Part shown: piece by piece, positions 38,662 to 45,857 of the stretch | How the letters are laid out: every line of letters starts with the position of its first letter | Numbering within the stretch: position 1 is the first letter of the stretch | Assembly (NCBI RefSeq): GCF_019457475.1 | Contig: NZ_CP080413.1 | Span: forward strand, 4,030,001 to 4,094,000 | Length of the DNA: 64,000 bases | Reading direction: 5' to 3' | From: Shewanella acanthi | Lineage (GTDB): Bacteria; Pseudomonadota; Gammaproteobacteria; Enterobacterales; Shewanellaceae | Position numbers and translations under genes: made by a program | The notes under the pieces: model-generated | Told to the model about the DNA's origin: nothing | Seen by the model: the letters and a program-made list of their open reading frames with translations, nothing else | The model's database searches: none

Positions 38662-38670
38662 GCTTTTCCC

Positions 38671-39870
38671 CTAGCCCACAATGCCTTTGCGCTTCAATTC
38701 GCTGATGTCATCTGAGGTAAATTGCAGAAGCGATGACAACACTTCGTCTGTGTGCTGACCGATATGCGGCGCCGCAGAGAAAGTTTCCTCGTTGGTGCGC
38801 GACATCTTAATCGGATGACCTGGTCCTTGGGTTTTCTTACCGTTGGGGTGATGCAAATCGATCACCATATTTCGAGCACGAACCTGAGAGTCGTTAAGGG
38901 CGTCACTGAATTTGTTGACCGGCGCGCAGGGAATACGTGCCTCTTCCAGTAAACGGATCCAGTAGGCATTCGTGTTCGTCGCCAAAATGCTGTTAAGCGT
39001 GGAATCGATAAAGGCTTTATCGGCGAAACGACCGGGCTGAGTGTCGTATTTTGGATCCTCAAACTCTTGTATTTTCACAACTTTCTTCAAATTGTGCCAG
39101 AAATTATCGGTGATCACCGCCAGAATGATGTGGCCATCCTGGGTTTTGTAACTGTTATAGGGCACGTGCACAAAGTGCGAGTTGCCAATTGGGAACGGAT
39201 TTTCGCCCGATAAAAAGTGCATGGTCGCCATATAGTTGAGCATCGAAATCTGGCAATCGAGCATAGAGATATCGACATGCTGACCCCTACCGCTGCTGAA
39301 ACGCTCGACGATGGCACCTAAAATCCCCATCACACTGAACATCCCGCCGCCCAAATCACCGATAGGGATACCCGCGCGAATAGGTTCGTGTTCGTTGTGA
39401 CCCGTGATCGACATGCCGCCACCAAAAGCTTGGGCAACCTGATCAAAGGCTGGACGATTCGCCCCTGGCCCTTGGGAGCCAAAGCCTGTGATAGTACAGG
39501 TAATAATACGTTCGTTATGTTTTGAAAGTGTATCGTAATCAATACCTAAGCGCTCTGGTACGCCAGGGCCAAAGTTACTGATCACTACATCCGCCTCTTT
39601 CACTAGCTTATAAAACACTTGCTTGCCCTCGTCGGTTTTGAGGTCGACGGCAACCGAGCGTTTGTTACGGTTGAGGGTAATGTAATAGGCGCCGAATCCA
39701 TCCAGCGAGTTGTTAGGATCTGTGGCCAGCAGCTTGCGTGTGCCTTCGCCCTGAAGCGGCTCAACCTTGATGGTGTCCGCTCCCATATCCGACAGGATCA
39801 TTGCACCATAGGGCCCAGACAACATATGGGTTAGGTCGATTATTCTTATACCCGCTAACGGCTTGTTCAT
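38671..39870 (-). CDS. Class III CoA transferase (CaiB/BaiF family)
   Basis: A 399-residue family III CoA transferase from the ATG at 39870, chosen because AAGGGG lies about 10 bases upstream; the longer 39897 start precedes the SD. Motifs: GIRIIDLTHMLSGPYGAM (7-24), DMGADTIKVEPLQGEG, LNRNKRSVAVDLK, and HVDISMLDCQIS with the predicted catalytic Asp. This family includes succinyl-CoA:citramalate, formyl-CoA:oxalate and mesaconyl transferases. First gene of its operon, 36 bases from a perfect operator. I infer activation of citramalate or a relative from succinyl- or acetyl-CoA. Confidence 0.85.
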   Translation of the reverse strand: MNKPLAGIRIIDLTHMLSGPYGAMILSDMGADTIKVEPLQGEGTRKLLATDPNNSLDGFGAYYITLNRNKRSVAVDLKTDEGKQVFYKLVKEADVVISNFGPGVPERLGIDYDTLSKHNERIITCTITGFGSQGPGANRPAFDQVAQAFGGGMSITGHNEHEPIRAGIPIGDLGGGMFSVMGILGAIVERFSSGRGQHVDISMLDCQISMLNYMATMHFLSGENPFPIGNSHFVHVPYNSYKTQDGHIILAVITDNFWHNLKKVVKIQEFEDPKYDTQPGRFADKAFIDSTLNSILATNTNAYWIRLLEEARIPCAPVNKFSDALNDSQVRARNMVIDLHHPNGKKTQGPGHPIKMSRTNEETFSAAPHIGQHTDEVLSSLLQFTSDDISELKRKGIVG

Positions 39871-39905
39871 TGTTAGGATCCCCTTCCAAAACAGCAATTA
39901 AACAC

Positions 39906-39927
39906 AATGATATAACTTTATATCATT
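39906..39927. promoter_or_regulatory. Island operator 5 (perfect 9-4-9 inverted repeat)
   Basis: AATGATATA (39906-39914), spacer ACTT, TATATCATT (39919-39927), a perfect repeat of the motif at 21073. It sits just upstream of the CoA transferase start. Confidence 0.87.
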
Positions 39928-40033
39928 TATATTTTTTCAGCAAGCATTCCGTATGACCCATTACGAGTAGCACAAAAGCAAATCGGCTCAACAACAGACT
40001 TCAGTGAGACAAAAGGAATAGCAAAATAAGGAC

Positions 40034-41044
40034 TTAAGACCGCAGTTCGCGCTTAGCCACGGAACGGTTAGCGAACCTGCCTATGGCATGGATAAGGGTA
40101 AACAAGCCAACACCGAGGTAAAGCACCATCGGGATGCGAAAAATTTCTATACCCTTAATAAAATTGCTTTGGTAATAAAGGACCAAAACCACGACAAACA
40201 AACCGCTGAACAGCATTATCATTCGTTGGCTCAAGCCTAATCCGTAGATTTGGGTAACGAAGAAAATCACCGCAAAGCCAAAGACAAACATAGAGACAGA
40301 CTCCCCATGCACCGAGGCGTAGGCCACCAATGCACCGTGGAGTAACACGAAGGTTTCGAGTAATACAGTCCAATATTTGTTGCGATGAAAGCGAGTGAAA
40401 AACAGACTTCCCTGCAACATCAACATAAACATGTAGAAGTTACCGAGCAGATGCCCCACTGTGGTTTCAATGGGATGAAACCAAAAGGTATAAATAATTG
40501 CCCAAGCAAAGTAATAGCCGTGGTATTGCTTTACCACGTTGTAGGTCTGGTCTATACCGATGATCTTTTTACCGAAGAATAATCCGCGGCGTTTGTGCTC
40601 AATTAATAGCACCATCAGCAGCAGAATAATCACCGAGAACTGTGCACTAAGATTACTCACATCTTGGGCGAGGCCATCATAAAAAATCTTGGTTTGCACT
40701 ATATGCAAAACGATAAAAAATAGATTTGTACCAATGGCATACAGATTGACCCTATGTAAGCCTAAGCTCTTGTAGGGCGAGTCGCTCGCCTTATCATCCA
40801 AGGTTCGGGAGGAATAAGCGGTTTTCGCACTGTAGATTAACCACCAAATAGCCACCTGATGGCAGGCATAGAACCCCCAGGCGGTAAAATGACTCCAAAA
40901 ATCAGGATCAGGCCGTTTCCAGAAATACCACAGCGGCCCCTTATCGGGGATAAAGGCAATGTGTGCGCTGTAGGGGCCAATCAACCAAATCAAGCCAACT
41001 AAAGCAACACAACCTAAAATGCCCAGCGGTAAACTAAAACGCAT
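40034..41044 (-). CDS. Multi-pass membrane protein of unknown function
   Basis: A 336-residue protein with about nine or ten TM helices and no signal peptide. Many histidines sit in or near helices: FYACHQVAIWW, FIVLHIVQTK, KQYHGYYFAW, FWFHPIETTVGHLLGNFYMF, FTRFHRNKYW and VLLHGALVAY. The pattern could hold metal or heme, as in membrane desaturase- or cytochrome-like proteins, but no His-box of a known family is clear. It follows the racemase-like gene at 41106 in the same direction (61 bases apart). I assign no function; a membrane oxidase or transporter is possible. Confidence 0.65.
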   Translation of the reverse strand: MRFSLPLGILGCVALVGLIWLIGPYSAHIAFIPDKGPLWYFWKRPDPDFWSHFTAWGFYACHQVAIWWLIYSAKTAYSSRTLDDKASDSPYKSLGLHRVNLYAIGTNLFFIVLHIVQTKIFYDGLAQDVSNLSAQFSVIILLLMVLLIEHKRRGLFFGKKIIGIDQTYNVVKQYHGYYFAWAIIYTFWFHPIETTVGHLLGNFYMFMLMLQGSLFFTRFHRNKYWTVLLETFVLLHGALVAYASVHGESVSMFVFGFAVIFFVTQIYGLGLSQRMIMLFSGLFVVVLVLYYQSNFIKGIEIFRIPMVLYLGVGLFTLIHAIGRFANRSVAKRELRS

Positions 41045-41105
41045 ACCTGCTCCTGATTATCCATTCATCTCATTCTTGCCCAAGACAACAACGGCCAAAT
41101 TAGGT

Positions 41106-41882
41106 CTAGAACTCTTCCAACAAACGTCCCATACCGGTGATTTTATCGTTCACACCACAGGCGCGCAGCGCATGCCACACTGTGCAGGTATTGATTGGTA
41201 ACATAGGCTTACTTAGGATATGTTCAAAACTTGGGAATATATCCACGGTCGACAAGTTTGTACCGCATTGGATAATGCAATCTACGTCATCTGCATCGAC
41301 TTCATAAATTGCATCAACCACTTGCTTGATCGACGTTTCGGCAATAGCCGTCGCCGATGGGCGGTTGAGACCTTTAACCTTATGTACTTCGAAACCAATA
41401 TCACTGAAAAAACGGATCACGTTTTCATCGCCTACCTGCGGGTAAGGGGTGATAACAGAGATTTTTTTGCAACCAAACTTCTCTAATGCCTCTTTAGTGG
41501 CACCGGCACCGGTAGTTAAGCCTAGGTCGCCAATCTGGTTTTTGATTTCACGTTCGAAGGCTATATTGCCTTCGAGACCGCCCCAAAAGGTTTCCGCAGA
41601 CATACCGAGCATGATATGATTTACTTTCGCACTCAATACGTTACGAATAGAGTATGGGATCTCTCCTCGCATAATTTCGAGGAAGCGTTCAAACACTTGG
41701 TTATCCGACTCGCCGGTTTTAGCCACTTCATCGGCCCAATTACGTAACTCGATATAGAAGCGCGATGGGTGCCAAGACACGCCATCGAGACGAATTTTCT
41801 GTAGATCATATTCCACACCAGTATTGGTAGACGGAATAATGACGCCGATTTGAGCGCGGCGAGCTATTTGGTAGTTGTCCAT
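41106..41882 (-). CDS. Asp/Glu racemase superfamily (maleate isomerase/arylmalonate decarboxylase-like)
   Basis: A 258-residue paralogue of the protein at 32645: VIIPSTNTGVEYDL (14-27), MLGMSAETFWGGL (91-103), ITPYPQVGDENV (144-155), and DCIIQCGTNLSTVDIFPS (201-218). Cys206 aligns with the catalytic Cys188 of arylmalonate decarboxylase and with the second Cys of maleate isomerase; the first Cys position is Ser95. A single Cys argues for decarboxylase or one-base chemistry rather than a two-Cys maleate isomerase. Substrate is probably a small dicarboxylate, given the LeuCD, CoA transferase and lyase genes close by. Confidence 0.77.
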   Translation of the reverse strand: MDNYQIARRAQIGVIIPSTNTGVEYDLQKIRLDGVSWHPSRFYIELRNWADEVAKTGESDNQVFERFLEIMRGEIPYSIRNVLSAKVNHIMLGMSAETFWGGLEGNIAFEREIKNQIGDLGLTTGAGATKEALEKFGCKKISVITPYPQVGDENVIRFFSDIGFEVHKVKGLNRPSATAIAETSIKQVVDAIYEVDADDVDCIIQCGTNLSTVDIFPSFEHILSKPMLPINTCTVWHALRACGVNDKITGMGRLLEEF

Positions 41883-42291
41883 TGCAGTCCCTTATTTCAC
41901 CACTCAGTTCAATACGGCATGGAGTTGAGACTGAGATCAATTGCAGATTTTGACTTAATGATATATCATTTATAACGTTAACCCAAAGCTACACCATTAA
42001 ATCGAAAACCACAACCACCGGATGAGCACTGTGTAGTTAGGTTGCAATAAGCTGCCTATCAGAGCATATTCAAGGGGTTAAAACCCACTGAAACAACATG
42101 TTAAGCATTAAAGACTGAATAAGTCTTTGGGCTTATTCGTGGCAAAGCAATTGTTATATTTGCTCTAAGCCTATAACATGAAATTGCTATATTTTTAAGC
42201 GTTTTCACAAACCCTGTGGCTCAGACTATGTTAAAGACGACCGATAAAATCGGGGCGCTTTGACGTAATAAACCAACGACAGAATGAAACT
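41883..42291. other. Divergent promoter region of the regulator
   Basis: A 409-base AT-rich gap between the racemase-like gene (-) and the GntR gene (+). It holds the palindromic operator at 41957-41970. Two similar elements, ATTGTTATATTTG (about 42149) and ATTGCTATATTTT (about 42183), form a loose direct repeat nearer the GntR start. I see no gene here. Confidence 0.6.
41957..41970. promoter_or_regulatory. Island operator 6 (overlapping palindrome)
   Basis: AATGATATATCATT, a perfect 14-bp palindrome equal to the core of operator 4, 74 bases upstream of the racemase-like start (41882). It lies in the promoter region of the regulator itself, consistent with autoregulation. Confidence 0.82.
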
Positions 42292-43065
42292 ATGACATTT
42301 GAAGAACTGTTATCTGATCCCCGCTTAAAGCATGCTTTAGTGAGCGACGTACCAACCCCCTTGTACCATCAGGTCTATCTTTTTCTTAAGGAAAAAATTC
42401 ACTTAGGGGAAATCCCCTATGGTGAAAAAATGCCGACTGAACATCAGCTATCGGATGTATTCGGTGTATCACGCATTACCGCTAAGCGCGCAATGGATGA
42501 GCTGGCAGAGGAAGGTTATATCAGCCGTCACCGTGGTAAAGGTTCACATGTGACCTACAAGCACCGCGCCGAGCAGTTGGATGCACCTATTTCGGGTCTG
42601 TTGGAAAGCCTAGCGATCATGGGCCGCGAAACCCAAGTCCAGTCTTTAATGTTCCGTAAGTCTATTCCTCCCTTGGATATTCAAGAACGCTTCGGCACTG
42701 ATGGCCAAACCGAGCTGATTCAATCACAACGTATTCGTCTGTCCGAGGGTGTACCTTTTGGCTACTACGGTAGCTGGACCCGCGATATTGGCGATATATA
42801 CAACGAAGAAAACCTACTGAAGATGTCACGTATGGACATCTTCAGAATGTCAGGTATCGAACTCCATTCCTGCAAGGTGAAACAGTCGCTAACTGCCACC
42901 CTATCGAATGTCGATACAGCCATGCATTTAGAAATTCCAACCGGCAAACCGTTACTCGTACTGGATCGCTCTATGTACGATAAAGACGGCAAGCTGTTTG
43001 ATCATATGTACGCCGTTTATCGCCCAGATCAATACCAGTTTGAGATGGAGTTTTCGGTTAGTTAG
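42292..43065 (+). CDS. GntR/HutC-family transcriptional regulator (UTRA domain)
   Basis: A 257-residue regulator. The N-terminal winged helix (about 22-90) carries PLYHQVYLFLKEKI, GEKMPTEHQLSDVFGVSR and ITAKRAMDELAEEGYISRHRGKGSHV, typical of GntR. The C-terminal UTRA ligand-binding domain (about 105-250) shows QRIRLSEGVPFGYYGSW and PLLVLDRSMYDKDGKLFDHM. It is the only dedicated transcription factor in the island and lies centrally, so it is the best candidate to bind the AATGATATA operator. HutC-type factors are mostly repressors released by pathway intermediates. The DUF2141 gene follows 51 bases on. Confidence 0.87.
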   Translation: MTFEELLSDPRLKHALVSDVPTPLYHQVYLFLKEKIHLGEIPYGEKMPTEHQLSDVFGVSRITAKRAMDELAEEGYISRHRGKGSHVTYKHRAEQLDAPISGLLESLAIMGRETQVQSLMFRKSIPPLDIQERFGTDGQTELIQSQRIRLSEGVPFGYYGSWTRDIGDIYNEENLLKMSRMDIFRMSGIELHSCKVKQSLTATLSNVDTAMHLEIPTGKPLLVLDRSMYDKDGKLFDHMYAVYRPDQYQFEMEFSVS

Positions 43066-43116
43066 AAACTAAACACTGTTTATTGCTGTATCGGTGTGAT
43101 AACAAAGGAAAGTGAT

Positions 43117-43572
43117 ATGTACGCGAAACCCGCTAAAGCTGTCAGCCTGTTGTTTACCTGCATTGGTTTAGCCTGCTCAGTATCGGCACAAAGCCTCAAT
43201 GTAACCCTATCGGGACTGCAATCGGATCAAGGCAAGCTAGTCGTTCGAGTCTATAACAGTGATAAACAGTGGTTGTCCGATAAACCCAATGAGATTTATA
43301 AGCTGCACACCATCAATCTTAAGGATCAGGTGAAAGATGAAAAGCTGGAGTTTAGCTTAGATCTACCTGACGGTGATTATGCCCTGTCAGTATTCCAAGA
43401 TAAGGATGAAGACGGCGCGCTAAAGAGTAACTGGATTGGTATCCCAAGGGAGCCTGTCGCTATCTCAAATAATGCTAAGGGTAGCATGGGCGCACCTGAG
43501 TTTAAGGATGCTAAATTTCAAATTGCGGGCCAACCAGTGCTGCAAACGCTTAATCTTGCTAACTTTAACTAA
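43117..43572 (+). CDS. DUF2141 exported protein
   Basis: A 151-residue secreted protein from the ATG at 43117, supported by SD AAAGGA 8 bases upstream and by the resulting signal peptide (cleavage about VSAQS, residues 24-28). Body matches the DUF2141 family: VTLSGLQSDQGKLVVRVYNS and LDLPDGDYALSVFQDKDEDG with a Ca-like DxDxDG loop near residues 98-103. Function of the family is unknown; periplasmic beta-sandwich expected. It is placed after the regulator and ends at a strong terminator. Confidence 0.82.
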   Translation: MYAKPAKAVSLLFTCIGLACSVSAQSLNVTLSGLQSDQGKLVVRVYNSDKQWLSDKPNEIYKLHTINLKDQVKDEKLEFSLDLPDGDYALSVFQDKDEDGALKSNWIGIPREPVAISNNAKGSMGAPEFKDAKFQIAGQPVLQTLNLANFN

Positions 43573-43618
43573 TCCACATCGTTAAATTCAAAATAGTTAG
43601 ATTGCAAGTATCTAAATT

Positions 43619-43656
43619 AAAAGCCCCAACTTAGCTACCTAAGTTGGGGCTTTTTG
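43619..43656. terminator. Bidirectional terminator
   Basis: AAGCCCCAACTTAG (43621-43634), a 4-base loop, CTAAGTTGGGGCTT (43639-43652) then TTT; the stem is perfect over 14 bp. It separates the DUF2141 gene (+) from the MFS gene (-). Confidence 0.9.
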
Positions 43657-43672
43657 ATGGCTGAAAGTCAGC

Positions 43673-44971
43673 TTAGTTAAGTGGCACGATTTTATTTTTC
43701 ACTATCAAGCCCCACACAAACACGACTAAGCCGCAGAAACCGACAAAGACGAAGGGGCCAGATTGATCCCAATTGTCATAAAGGTAACCACCCACCACGC
43801 TGGAAACCAAAATGCCAATAGCACCGCAGAGGTTAAAGATACCTATGACGGCACCGCGCTTCTCTGCAGGTGTTTGCTGCGAAATCAGTACCCCAGAGGT
43901 GATAATGGCACCAATTTCACTCAAACCAATAATCACCACAACCACCAGCATGCCACCACCGAAGGGATCTGACACGAGGTAAGTGCTGCAATAACCCACA
44001 AAGGTAATAAACAGCGCAATTAACAACGCGGTTACCCGATTGAGCTTGTCGGTTAAGATACCAAATAACGGCGCACCAAATAGCGCCACACTCTGGGCAA
44101 TAGCAACAATAATGCCGGCTTTTTTCAAGGCATCGGCCGCAGTCATGCCCACTTCTTGGGTGCCATAGTTAGACAACCACAAGGTCATAAAGGCGCCAAC
44201 TATGGTGAGGTTTGCACGCGATACAAAAGCGGCGCCATAGGCCAGTGCAATACCTGGCTCGCGGGCCGCTTTTATACCTTCGTAGATTAACAGGAATATC
44301 GAAGGTTTCTGTTCATGCACTACGGTTTCATGGGCCTTTAAGCCACGAATAGACAATAAACCAACGGCAACAGCAAAACCCGCGACGATCAAATAGGTTT
44401 GAGTACCGGCCTCAAAGGCCGACATGCCCTGCTGCTGAAACACTGCAGGTAAACGCAGTAACACAAACAGGGCGATGACCGCACCAATGCCGTTGCAAAC
44501 ACCCTGTAAACCCGCTGCCTTACCACGATTGATGTCCTTGGCATAATCGGCCAGCAGAGTCACAATCATGCAGGTAGCGGAGGCGATACCCAGACCGTAA
44601 ATCACCCGATATACGATCAGCTCATTGACGCTTTTTGCATGGGGATACAGATACATGGCTACGGCCACCAGCATAAAGCCCAGTACCATAATGGCGCGTC
44701 GACCGAGTTTATCCGACCAAGCACCCCAAAAACCGACCGAGGCGATAATCGCCATCTCACCCCAAAAGTTTAATTTGCCACTCACTACGCCCTGTTCGAG
44801 CGTTGGAATATGCATAATTTCATTAAATAAAAACGGCTGGAAAGCATTAATAAAGGTGCCTAATAGAATCGTAGCGACACAGGTTAGGTAGAAGGTTGAC
44901 ATATGCCATCCTGTCACACCGTCGCTGACACTAATCCCTAGGTATTTCTTTTCAATCACTGAATCAGACAT
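43673..44971 (-). CDS. MFS transporter
   Basis: A 432-residue 12-TM transporter with A-loop motif WSDKLGRRAIMVLG and C-terminal repeat ILTDKLNRVTALL. It shares distinctive stretches (IALAYGAAFVSR, PAEKRGAVIGIF) with the transporter at 25926-27242, so the two are paralogues. Second gene of a minus-strand operon that begins at 45697 under the operator at 45740. Likely to move the island substrate or an intermediate. Confidence 0.85.
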   Translation of the reverse strand: MSDSVIEKKYLGISVSDGVTGWHMSTFYLTCVATILLGTFINAFQPFLFNEIMHIPTLEQGVVSGKLNFWGEMAIIASVGFWGAWSDKLGRRAIMVLGFMLVAVAMYLYPHAKSVNELIVYRVIYGLGIASATCMIVTLLADYAKDINRGKAAGLQGVCNGIGAVIALFVLLRLPAVFQQQGMSAFEAGTQTYLIVAGFAVAVGLLSIRGLKAHETVVHEQKPSIFLLIYEGIKAAREPGIALAYGAAFVSRANLTIVGAFMTLWLSNYGTQEVGMTAADALKKAGIIVAIAQSVALFGAPLFGILTDKLNRVTALLIALFITFVGYCSTYLVSDPFGGGMLVVVVIIGLSEIGAIITSGVLISQQTPAEKRGAVIGIFNLCGAIGILVSSVVGGYLYDNWDQSGPFVFVGFCGLVVFVWGLIVKNKIVPLN

Positions 44972-44998
44972 GCTCTTTCCCTTTCATAAGACCACTGA

Positions 44999-45697
44999 TT
45001 ATCGCGTTGATTCGGTAACGACATTTAGGCGATGTTTGTTGTAAAGCATCCAGGCCGCGGCCAACAATGCCCCCTGAGTAAAGGCATTAAGAATTTGTTC
45101 TATCCACTGAACTTCTTCATGCTGATGTCCCAAACGAGCTAACCCCGCGAGGACAAACACCCCCACCAGATTCAGCACAAACAGCAAAGCGCTGGCGCGA
45201 AGATTTAGCTGCAAACTATGTCTCACCGCATGCCAAATCAGCACGACGTTCGACACAGTTACCAACACCAAAAGTGCAATAAACCACAGGCGTTTTTCAG
45301 GGAATGTCACCGCTAAATAACCTGCAGTGCCAGCAAATATGGCGATGGTTAATAACGGCCAGACAATCGCAGAAGAGGAGATAGGATGTTGGCGATAGGT
45401 CTTACGCGCTGACCAAAGGTAAAAGGTCAACAGGGTAAAACCTGGTGCTAGAAATATAAAGAAGCTGTTATTTAACAGAGGATAATGCACATCGGTAGCG
45501 GCGATCAGGAATTTCCAGAACACCTTACATAGGCCACCTATGATAATCAGAATGGCCGACCCCATGGCGAGTGTCCTTATCGAGGGTTGGATCAAGCCAA
45601 TTGCCTTAGCCAGATAAATCAACCCAGCGCTAGATAACAACACAGGGATAAAATCAAAAAGGGCCAAGCCCATGCTGTATTCAAATTCGTCTGTCAT
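44999..45697 (-). CDS. Multi-pass membrane protein of unknown function
   Basis: A 232-residue protein from the ATG at 45697, with a GGCAGGAA SD upstream. The longer frame starts at 45742, but its ATG overlaps the operator at 45740-45761, which argues that it is not the real start. Six or seven TM helices are evident, including FIPVLLSSAGLIYLAKAIGL and FFIFLAPGFTLLTFYLW. No recognised family. It is the first gene of the operon with the MFS transporter; perhaps an accessory or uptake component. Confidence 0.65.
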   Translation of the reverse strand: MTDEFEYSMGLALFDFIPVLLSSAGLIYLAKAIGLIQPSIRTLAMGSAILIIIGGLCKVFWKFLIAATDVHYPLLNNSFFIFLAPGFTLLTFYLWSARKTYRQHPISSSAIVWPLLTIAIFAGTAGYLAVTFPEKRLWFIALLVLVTVSNVVLIWHAVRHSLQLNLRASALLFVLNLVGVFVLAGLARLGHQHEEVQWIEQILNAFTQGALLAAAWMLYNKHRLNVVTESTR

Positions 45698-45739
45698 TTT
45701 TTTTCCTGCCTCGAACATTTTTGCTGACTTAGTCAAACT

Positions 45740-45761
45740 CATGTTATATTGTTATATCAAT
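45740..45761. promoter_or_regulatory. Island operator 7
   Basis: CATGTTATA-N4-TATATCAAT: right half 8 of 9, left half 7 of 9, spacing 9-4-9. It lies between the divergent membrane-protein operon (-) and the large nitrilase operon (+). Confidence 0.7.
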
Positions 45762-45857
45762 TAACAGTAACAGTTATCTCGCACTATGTCATCAGCGTTT
45801 AACTTCAAAAGATAATTACCAACGAACTGACGACATACATTATCAAAAGGAATGACT

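Noticed and set aside
42149..42196. Direct repeat ATTGTTATATTTG / ATTGCTATATTTT before the GntR gene as a further operator
   Set aside because: It lacks the ATGATATA half-site and any inverted symmetry; AT-rich chance similarity is likely.
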